A stretch of 11,455 nucleotides of DNA from the NCBI GenBank assembly GCA_021838985.1, contig JAKCCC010000024.1, positions 1 through 11,455 of the forward strand, in the 5' to 3' direction. Positions 5,730 through 11,455 of the stretch are shown in pieces; positions within the stretch are counted from its first letter, which is position 1; every line of letters starts with the position of its first letter. This stretch comes from Planctomycetota bacterium (GTDB taxonomy: Bacteria > Planctomycetota > Phycisphaerae > WQYP01). The notes under the pieces are model-generated. The model was not told the origin of the DNA. It ran no database searches and saw nothing but the letters and a program-made list of their open reading frames with translations. The position numbers were made by a program, and so were the translations under genes.

Positions 5730-8261
5730 CTACTGCCGGTAGGCTTCCAATTCAAAAATTACCTCCGTTCCGCCAGGGCGGGCATTTCTAAAATACAGGC
5801 GGAAGCGATTCACTTTGAGCGGTGGGAAGCGGGCCACGGTTGTCGTCACGCGATCCTGGGCCGTCGACTGCGTGGACACCGGAAGCTCGAGCTCGCTTCG
5901 GAATACGGTGGATAAGTGACGATCGACGGATGATTCCGACTTTACCGCTTCCCACCGACCTCCACGAAATACTTTCAGCGTTGGTTTAATCTCGCTCGTT
6001 ACCGCCGCCAGTCTCCCGATTGACTCCGGCCGGCGCAGGTCCACTTCAATCCAGCGCTCTCCATGCAGAGCCTTTGCCAGCCGTGGGCTACCGGCCCGGA
6101 AATCGTCCCCGATCACCCAACCAGCGCCCGGGTAACCGTCGATCATCCGCTGCCATCCTTCGACGCCCGCGTGCTTCGGCCAGCCGAAGGAGCTGCGCAC
6201 TTTGGCGCCATGGGCAAGGTCCGCCAAGTCGCCGGCAAGCGGCAACGGATGTTCCCGCTGGGCCTGCTCCAATGCCCGTCGCACCGCGGCGAGCCGGATC
6301 GGCGATGGATCCCGCGGCGCAGTGGTATAAATGTGCACCGCCAAGGGTTGGAATTTGTCGCGCAGTACGCCGTGGCGCACAGTAACCGACCGACCTTCGG
6401 AAACAACTATCCATCGCCCGTTCGGCTTGGCACCCCGCAAATGCAGCACCGCCTCGACGGTTTTCCTTGGCGAGCTGTTGACTGCAAAGAGATAGGCATG
6501 CCCATTATATTCACGCGTAGCAGCCAGGATTCCCTGGTCATTCCTCGCGACCCTCAAGGATCCGCTCGGCGCCGCCAGAATACGCCGCAGGCCATGCATC
6601 TCCTTAATCACATCGCCAAAGGCTTGCCAAAGATGCGGATAAGCGTCCTTGATGGCGAATCCTTGCACGGCATACGAATAGAAAATAGTTCCCCGCACTC
6701 CGAAAGCCAGCCCTGTATAAACCATGGCCCGCATTTCATCAAATGTGGGAGGGCGTCCCCCTTCTGGCGGCGGTGGCGGGTAAGCCAGTTGGGGGAAACA
6801 CTGTGGGGTGTGCCACAAGGCTCCGCGGCCGCCCATGCTGTCGCGCGCCTGCGTCAGCCGGTCTAGCAGGACCGCCCAGTCGCCCGGAATCGGATAGGTA
6901 TCCGGCATCATCACGTCGGCGGTTCCCGCAAACGAGCCGTACTCATGATTACACACACCGACGGTCAGGTGGTACGGGTCCGCTTTGGATACAGCCTTTG
7001 AAATGGCGGCCAGATACGCGGGAGACACTTCGGAAAGATCGGGTTCATCGTAGATGTAGTATCCCAGAACGGCACCGCTGTCGCGGCACATAGCCATATA
7101 CCTTTGCACCGCCTGTGGATCCAACTGCTTGGTATGTTGCAGCGGCCAGGCACCGGTAACAGGTGTAAGCACCCGCAGGCCGTACTTTTTCGCCTGCTGC
7201 AGGTAGTGCGCGTCCGCGGGGATGTAGGTTTGTACCGTGTTCATCCCCATGGTTTTGAGGCTTTCGAACGCCGAAGCCGGCGCCTGAAAGATTCCTATCG
7301 GATAAAAGGGCCGGCCATTGACGAGGCACTGTCCATCCTCACGCAGAGTGACGGCATCGGGCGCACGCGGGACCAGCTTCAACATTCGGACCCGCTGGTC
7401 AATCGTTCGGCCGTGGGCACTGACGAGTCGTACCCGCAGCGGCTGGGCGTGGGTGGTGCCAAAGGCCGGTCGCGGAAGTAGGAAGCGGTTGACGCCTGAA
7501 CGCGGCGGAGCCCAAGTTTGGACGACCTTTCCGCCCAGAGCGAGAACCAGTTTTAGCGAAGCCAGTTGAGGCGACGTAAGGTGCAACACCACCCGCCCCG
7601 CGAGGGTCCGCTCGTTGGACGATGGAAAATAGGTATCACGCAGGTGCGGGACGTCGATCATCAAACGCATCTCGCCCTTAGCGCCGAGGCGCGGCGGAAT
7701 CAGCGAAATGGCAAGAATTTGGAAGTGGGTGTCCCGCGGCGGTCGGCGCATAATAAAACTGAGCGTCCCGACGCCGTTCAGATCCATAGAGTTTCGCAGA
7801 TCCTGGCATGGGACCACAATCGTCTTCGTGCTAGCCGCTGGTATTGTTGTATAACGCAGCCAAGCACTATGCGGCCGGGAATCGCCGCCCTTATCGCTCA
7901 ACCAGACCCCTAATTCCGATGGCTGAGGATCCAGATTGCGCACGGTAACCGATAGATAGCCGTATTTATACCGGGACCAGTCAGTCAGGTGGTTTACGGT
8001 TTGAGCCAAAGGAAAACTAACAAATGGCCACCCCCGATTTTTCGATGGGATGTATTGGCCGAATGTCAACGCGAGCACGGAATGCCCCGCGACTTTCTGC
8101 CACATGCACCGGGCTTGGGCGTTTCCCTGCGCTACTCTCGCGTCGCGGGAGAATACCAGCAACGGCTCGGCTCGGACGACAACCGGCGTCATCCCTGTGA
8201 CAATCACCATGGCGCCGACGGCACACTTGGCCAATGCGCGCACAAACTGTTGCATTTTCAC
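5730..8261 (-). CDS. Secreted multidomain glycoside-hydrolase-like protein with C-terminal F5/8 type C (discoidin-like) domain
   Basis: The 843-residue protein starts with a Sec-type signal peptide (KR-rich start, hydrophobic 10-28, likely cleavage near residue 31). Residues 32-190 form a beta-rich, carbohydrate-binding-like domain, and 195-300 form a second beta-sandwich. From GQCLVNGRPFYPIG (310-323) a clan GH-A-like TIM barrel begins. Its strand-4 motif YYIYDEPDL (401-409) puts E406 at the usual acid/base position. A nucleophile is not obvious; E440 in VCNHEYGS is one candidate, and the later FYSYAVQGF strand has none. A beta-domain follows at about 565-650, then a discoidin-like sugar-binding domain (about 685-843) containing RWIEVDLRRPESIGRL and ending FRLYFRN. 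Residues 495-505 are proline-rich. It likely binds and perhaps cleaves an extracellular glycan, with no family number assignable by eye. I chose GTG 8261 because GAGGAG sits seven bases upstream; ATG 8255 is the alternative. Confidence 0.85.
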   Translation of the reverse strand: MKMQQFVRALAKCAVGAMVIVTGMTPVVVRAEPLLVFSRDARVAQGNAQARCMWQKVAGHSVLALTFGQYIPSKNRGWPFVSFPLAQTVNHLTDWSRYKYGYLSVTVRNLDPQPSELGVWLSDKGGDSRPHSAWLRYTTIPAASTKTIVVPCQDLRNSMDLNGVGTLSFIMRRPPRDTHFQILAISLIPPRLGAKGEMRLMIDVPHLRDTYFPSSNERTLAGRVVLHLTSPQLASLKLVLALGGKVVQTWAPPRSGVNRFLLPRPAFGTTHAQPLRVRLVSAHGRTIDQRVRMLKLVPRAPDAVTLREDGQCLVNGRPFYPIGIFQAPASAFESLKTMGMNTVQTYIPADAHYLQQAKKYGLRVLTPVTGAWPLQHTKQLDPQAVQRYMAMCRDSGAVLGYYIYDEPDLSEVSPAYLAAISKAVSKADPYHLTVGVCNHEYGSFAGTADVMMPDTYPIPGDWAVLLDRLTQARDSMGGRGALWHTPQCFPQLAYPPPPPEGGRPPTFDEMRAMVYTGLAFGVRGTIFYSYAVQGFAIKDAYPHLWQAFGDVIKEMHGLRRILAAPSGSLRVARNDQGILAATREYNGHAYLFAVNSSPRKTVEAVLHLRGAKPNGRWIVVSEGRSVTVRHGVLRDKFQPLAVHIYTTAPRDPSPIRLAAVRRALEQAQREHPLPLAGDLADLAHGAKVRSSFGWPKHAGVEGWQRMIDGYPGAGWVIGDDFRAGSPRLAKALHGERWIEVDLRRPESIGRLAAVTSEIKPTLKVFRGGRWEAVKSESSVDRHLSTVFRSELELPVSTQSTAQDRVTTTVARFPPLKVNRFRLYFRNARPGGTEVIFELEAYRQ

Positions 8262-8268
8262 ACTCTAA

Positions 8269-8274
8269 CTCCTC
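8269..8274 (-). promoter_or_regulatory. Ribosome binding site of the secreted glycoside-hydrolase-like gene
   Basis: GAGGAG on the minus strand ends seven bases before GTG 8261 and thirteen before ATG 8255. The spacing favours the GTG start. This is the best ribosome site in the window. Confidence 0.65.
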
Positions 8275-8306
8275 GTGAAACAAGACATACGCGGACTGGG
8301 GGCTGC

Positions 8307-8432
8307 CTATGCGGCAAGCCGCTCTTCCGGCTCGACCCGCACCGCCTGGGCCAGCCGTCGGGCACCGGGGTGCAATACCGCCGTCAGGGCGTCGTGGCTG
8401 GCGGCACTCAGAATTTTCGTCGTTTCGGTCAT
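8307..8432 (-). CDS. Small hypothetical ORF, 41 codons (doubtful)
   Basis: This ATG-to-TAG frame lies in the 222-base gap between the URO-D gene and the secreted hydrolase gene. It encodes a hydrophilic, partly helical peptide beginning MTETTKILSAA and ending RVEPEERLAA. The nearest ribosome-like site (AGGAG) is 21 bases upstream, too far to be convincing, although the frame is also open upstream of the ATG to a TAA near 8489-8491. The codons look GC3-rich like the neighbours. I do not recognise a family. It could be a tiny leader-type protein, a gene remnant or chance. The rest of the gap shows no clear promoter or terminator to me. Confidence 0.2.
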   Translation of the reverse strand: MTETTKILSAASHDALTAVLHPGARRLAQAVRVEPEERLAA

Positions 8433-8483
8433 ACTGCTACTCGTGGTGGCGTACTCCTGAAAAAGAACGCTGAAAACAACTGT

Positions 8484-9608
8484 TTAGGCTGCGCCACCTT
8501 CTTCCTCCCGTCCACAACTTTTAATGGTAACTCCCTGGGGACTGCGCTGCGCGACGGGGGGGAGCGGGCCAACCGCTTCGCCCCGTGAACGACTTCGCGG
8601 CTTTCGCCTACCCCCCAGGGCGCGACCTTTCGGTGTGTATTCCGCCACAGTCAGGCAGAAAGTCTGGTAGTTCTCATAGGGGATGTAATCAAGGGGGCTC
8701 GTATTGCAGCCTGCCACGAACTTACCCTTGCCCCCGCCGGTATGCAACATTTCCAAGGTCTCGCGCCGAACTTGCCGCGGCGTAGCGTCTTTGAGGAAGA
8801 CCACGTCCATGTTCCCGCACAGCACGATTTGATCGCCGAACGTTTCCACCAGGCGCTGCAGGTCGTTGGCCTGTTTTTCGCAGCCGTGAACCGCAGCGAA
8901 GCCCAACTCGCAGAGAAGGGGAATCACGTCCGTCAGCCTGCCGTCGGAATGAAAGACGGGCGGCACGCCCATGTCGCGCAGCATTTGGATTCCGGGTTCG
9001 GTCGCCGCCAGGCAGAACCTCCGGAGCATGTCTGGATTTATCATGGCACCGGTCTTGTGGGCGCAGTCGCCGTCGTAGAGGAGGAAATCGGGCTTCACTT
9101 TGGCTACTATCTGCTCAATGGCCCGGCGATTCCGCGCCTCGGCCCATTGCATCGCCTCGTGGATGAATTCGGGGCGGTCGTAACAAGCGAGGGCAAAACT
9201 CTCCCAACCCATGCCGGTCGCTACGGCGTGGAAGCACCACGGAAGAACCATCCAACAGGCGATTCCCGCCCTTTGAAGCTCGGTCCGGCGGGCCAGCAGC
9301 GCCCCTGCCTGCGCCCCATAATCAGGTTCGGGCCGGTCGCGGAGCTGCTTCGGTCGGCGAAGAAGGCCGCCGCCGTACCACACGCCGGTTTTCTCGATGC
9401 GTCTCACGGGCTTGTAAAATCCAACGCCGGTGTCCACCCTCCCCAGCGGCAGGGCGGCGTGCCGCAGATGGTCCGCCATACGCAGTTGGGAACCCCCATA
9501 GTGGTCGCGCAACATGACGTGCATCTGGAACCACGGCTCCCACAGGGGCGCCCGATCCTCGCGGGATCCACGCAGCAGTCTCAAAAGGCGTTCCGATTCT
9601 TCACGCAT
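8484..9608 (-). CDS. Uroporphyrinogen decarboxylase (URO-D)-fold protein, corrinoid methyltransferase-like
   Basis: From ATG 9608 the protein has 374 residues and reads as the URO-D / MtaA-like barrel. Visible signatures are LLYDGDCAHKTGAMINPD (177-193), FHSDGRLTDVIP (219-230) and VAGCNTSPLDYIPYEN (298-313). In cobamide:coenzyme M methyltransferases of this fold, zinc is held by His-x-Cys and a later Cys. Here H220 and C301 match, but D222 replaces the middle Cys, as in many uncharacterised environmental members. It is not a canonical heme-pathway HemE: it lacks the usual N-terminal RQAGR segment. The frame stays open to 9752, but that stretch looks non-coding and ATG 9608 has a G-rich site seven bases upstream. 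The last 50 or so residues (from YTPKGRA) are Arg/Gly/Pro-rich and not family-like, suggesting a lost stop. Its substrate is unknown; C1 or methyl-group handling is only an inference. Confidence 0.85.
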   Translation of the reverse strand: MREESERLLRLLRGSREDRAPLWEPWFQMHVMLRDHYGGSQLRMADHLRHAALPLGRVDTGVGFYKPVRRIEKTGVWYGGGLLRRPKQLRDRPEPDYGAQAGALLARRTELQRAGIACWMVLPWCFHAVATGMGWESFALACYDRPEFIHEAMQWAEARNRRAIEQIVAKVKPDFLLYDGDCAHKTGAMINPDMLRRFCLAATEPGIQMLRDMGVPPVFHSDGRLTDVIPLLCELGFAAVHGCEKQANDLQRLVETFGDQIVLCGNMDVVFLKDATPRQVRRETLEMLHTGGGKGKFVAGCNTSPLDYIPYENYQTFCLTVAEYTPKGRALGGRRKPRSRSRGEAVGPLPPVAQRSPQGVTIKSCGREEEGGAA

Positions 9609-9758
9609 TCGTGCACCCCCCGGCGGCCGAAGCCCTGGGCTTGCTGGCAGCAGAGGAAGGAACTTCCAGTTGCCCGCGCCCGAACATGCTACCGCCCGCC
9701 GCATTCCAGTACTGTCGCAAAAATCCCGACCGGCGTTTGACGGCGAATCCATCGCGTC

Positions 9759-10388
9759 TTATCGCGGCGTCCCTGGCGGTTCCGCCGATCGGGGCGCTGC
9801 CGGTCCGGCATGGCCCCGCAGGGTCTCCAAGCGGCGGTACGCCGCGCGGATGATCTCGATATTCCGGGAGTTGGCAGGTTCTCCGTCCGGTAGTGTCGTC
9901 AATGGATCCGCTCTGGCGAAGCCATAAAAACCGTAGCGGCTCGGGTCCACCTGTGGCCAGAGCGCGGCGTCGTGCGTTGGCCAGCCACACAGGTTCTGTA
10001 TCAGCAGCGTATGCGGCCCGGTCTGTGCGCTGAGCCAGGGCACGAGTGCCAGGTCGGGGGCCTCGTTGAGCACCCAATCCGCCTCCGCCAGCAGCCGGTG
10101 CCCAGTCCACAGCGGATCGTTGGCACGGCGGAAAGGATGGTTCGTCCAGATGGTCACCGGACGCACCTGGTGCGTCGCCTCGCGAATCCGCACCCAGGCA
10201 AATTCCATAGCGCGCCGGTCAAATTCAATCACGAGTCGCTCCGGCAGCCGGTCCACCGGGGGCGGAGATTCGCCCATCAGTTGGCGGAACATCTCCTTTT
10301 CGCAGTTTAGCCAGCGGGTATGCTGGTACGGGCGGAAAGGCGGCGCGAGCTGGAAGGAATACTCGCACCGCGTATCCGATGCAAAACC
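9759..10388 (-). pseudogene. 5'-truncated glycoside-hydrolase-like remnant behind the pseudopilin stop
   Basis: Directly after the pseudopilin TGA (10391-10389) the same frame stays open for 209 codons to a TAA at 9761. Codons from about 10370 on look coding (GC-rich third positions and sensible residues such as YQHTRWLNCEKEMF). The first ATG is only at 10292, and its AAGGAG is adjacent with no spacing. The sequence resembles the C-terminal half of a clan GH-A / alpha-L-fucosidase-like barrel: an FDRRAMEFAW helix, VRPVTIWTNHPF strand, WVLNEAP with a possible catalytic-region Glu, a TLLIQNLCGW strand, and RYGFYGFARADP near the end. There is no N-terminal half, signal peptide or credible start. 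I infer a gene remnant. It could still be expressed as a 177-residue protein from 10292. The family guess is low-confidence and the remnant status moderate. Confidence 0.5.
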
Positions 10389-11455
10389 TCACCACGCGCT
10401 GCCGTTGGCGGCTGTGGTGGGGTTGACCGTCCGCACCGGCACCATGCAGGTGTCGAAAGGGGCGGCCAGCGTTTGAATCAGAGGCCCCGGCGTCCAATAG
10501 ACGCCTGAAAGCCCCACTTGGTCGGTGTCCGTGGTTCCGTTGATCACGCCGGTGGCCGTCGAGTAGGTGAAAATATTATCACCGTTCTGGCCCACGTAGG
10601 GCGACGTTTCCCAGGTTACGTGATCATCACCGAAGCCCACGTTCTGGCCGTCGCCGGCATGGTTGCCGGAGTTGTAAATATAAGGACCGTAGGTGTTAGC
10701 GGTCGGCAGCGTGGTGGTGACGCGCTGAAACACGCCGGTATCGGTGCTGGTATCCATCGGGGCCATATCACTGACAAGAGGAACCCCGCTGCCCGTGTAC
10801 GTGGTTGTCCACCAAGGGCCGGGCGGTATGCCGACCGTCCTGGCCAGCGGCGCAGCCAGGTCCGCCCATGGGGCGGCGAAGGAATAGCTCTCGCCCTGGC
10901 CATTCGAGTTCGTTATGTCAAAGTGCCCACCGGGGGGGTTATCCGGGTTATAGTCACCGCTTTGAGACGGATTAATCCCGAAATTGGTGGAGTACGTCTG
11001 GGCGCCGCCCTTGTAGGCGTAGTATTGGGCCGACGGCCACGAGGCCAGCGGATCCGAGGGGCAGATGAAGCTCGCCGGGGTGGCGTAGCCTTGGAGCACC
11101 AGGATCCACATGTCGGCCAAGGCGTCCCTCTCATCCACCTGTTGTGGGGTGTAGCCGTCGTTAAACAGGTACCACTCCTGCACAGCTTCCTGGGCCGTCA
11201 TGCCGGCGTTGATGCCCCCGATGTTTAGCTCGGGCCGGTTGCTATAGTCCACACCATTGTTTTGCAGAGGCGGCTGCGTCTGGGTTTCGACGAGCGGGAA
11301 AACGTTGTTGTTGCTCTGCCCGTACGTGATCATCGACTGGATGATCCCGCGCACATTGGCCATGCAGACGGCGCGGTTGGCCAGTTCCCGGGCTTTCGCT
11401 AACGCAGGTAGTAATATAGATATAAGAATAGCTATTATCGATATCACTACCAGCA
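10389..11455 (-). CDS. Type II secretion/type IV pilus-like pseudopilin (prepilin N-terminal domain), cut by right edge
   Basis: The frame is open to the window edge; the 354 visible residues begin LVVISIIAILISILLPALAK. This is the inside of the prepilin N-terminal helix that normally follows the cleavage site and the conserved Glu (FTLIELLVV), so only about a dozen codons are missing. The helix runs into KARELANRAVCMANVRGI, the usual amphipathic continuation. The C-terminal globular part is Gly/Asn/Thr/Tyr-rich and includes NHAGDGQNVGFGDDHVTW, a variant of the H-x9-DG motif of PVC-group pseudopilins (here one residue longer, with DD for DG). Such proteins are processed by prepilin peptidase and anchored in the inner membrane or a pilus-like structure. 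PVC genomes carry many stand-alone copies, often beside sugar-use genes, and their role there is unclear. It ends at TGA 10391-10389. Confidence 0.88.
   Translation of the reverse strand, partial: LVVISIIAILISILLPALAKARELANRAVCMANVRGIIQSMITYGQSNNNVFPLVETQTQPPLQNNGVDYSNRPELNIGGINAGMTAQEAVQEWYLFNDGYTPQQVDERDALADMWILVLQGYATPASFICPSDPLASWPSAQYYAYKGGAQTYSTNFGINPSQSGDYNPDNPPGGHFDITNSNGQGESYSFAAPWADLAAPLARTVGIPPGPWWTTTYTGSGVPLVSDMAPMDTSTDTGVFQRVTTTLPTANTYGPYIYNSGNHAGDGQNVGFGDDHVTWETSPYVGQNGDNIFTYSTATGVINGTTDTDQVGLSGVYWTPGPLIQTLAAPFDTCMVPVRTVNPTTAANGSAW

Noticed and set aside
6063..6866. 267-codon plus-strand ORF opposite the secreted hydrolase gene
   Set aside because: It lies wholly inside a long minus-strand gene with clear domains, and its translation shows no domain or signal peptide.
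8262..8483. Promoter or operator in the gap before the secreted hydrolase gene
   Set aside because: I saw T-rich stretches near 8455-8500 but no convincing -35/-10 pair or clean operator palindrome, so I do not call one.
8742..9740. 332-codon plus-strand ORF opposite the URO-D gene
   Set aside because: It is the mirror of a well-supported minus-strand gene in GC-rich DNA, where antisense frames stay open. The product has many His/Gly/Pro residues and no recognisable domain.
9609..9752. 48-residue N-terminal extension of the URO-D protein
   Set aside because: The sequence is not family-like. ATG 9608 begins the expected first helix and has a G-rich site upstream.
10518..11228. 236-codon Val/Gly/Arg-rich plus-strand ORF opposite the pseudopilin
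   Set aside because: The low-complexity composition is what antisense of a Thr/Asn/Pro-rich gene gives. The pseudopilin on the other strand is recognisable.

Overview
The window is GC-rich bacterial DNA in which every gene I can support lies on the minus strand, so transcription runs from the right edge to the left edge. Three things together suggest the PVC superphylum, with Planctomycetota (Phycisphaerae-like) first and Lentisphaerota, Kiritimatiellota or Verrucomicrobiota as alternatives: a stand-alone pseudopilin with a degenerate C-terminal H-x9-DG-type motif, a formylglycine sulfatase, and a uroporphyrinogen-decarboxylase-fold protein among sugar genes. This rests on gene content only; there is no rRNA or other marker gene.

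Layout in transcription order: (1) 11455-10389, pseudopilin cut by the right edge; (2) 10388-9759, a 5'-truncated glycoside-hydrolase-like remnant in the same frame as the pseudopilin, directly behind its TGA; (3) 9608-8484, a URO-D/corrinoid-methyltransferase-fold protein with an odd C-terminal tail; (4) 8432-8307, a doubtful 41-codon ORF; (5) 8261-5730, a large secreted multidomain protein with a glycoside-hydrolase-like barrel and a C-terminal discoidin-like domain; (6) 5672-4803, an extended SDR (epimerase or uronate-dehydrogenase type); (7) 4806-3661, an enolase-superfamily dehydratase or cycloisomerase, coupled to gene 6 by an ATGA overlap; (8) 3648-2191, a 12-helix MFS sugar transporter; (9) 2181-1714, an ORF that starts as an amidohydrolase and ends like a GH39-type glycosidase; (10) 1678-221, a sulfatase; (11) 151-1, the N-terminus of a classical SDR cut by the left edge.

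Genes 5 to 11 have short gaps or overlaps (57, -4, 12, 9, 35 and 69 bases), so they are probably one operon or two adjacent ones. The likely theme is use of a sulfated glycan or glycoside. The sulfatase and the secreted hydrolase-like protein would act on the polymer or oligomer and the MFS protein would import the product. The two dehydrogenases, an amidohydrolase-type lactonase and the enolase-superfamily enzyme would form an oxidative, non-phosphorylating sugar-acid route like those known for uronates or L-fucose. The actual sugar cannot be read from the sequence.

The most unusual feature is gene damage. Two hydrolase-related ORFs look like fragments, one an N-terminus joined to a foreign C-terminus and one a C-terminus with no start. 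The URO-D gene also ends in a tail unlike its family. This is either a locus shaped by deletions or an assembly artefact. No RNA gene, CRISPR array, insertion sequence or convincing terminator was found, and there is no gene-free stretch over 300 bases.
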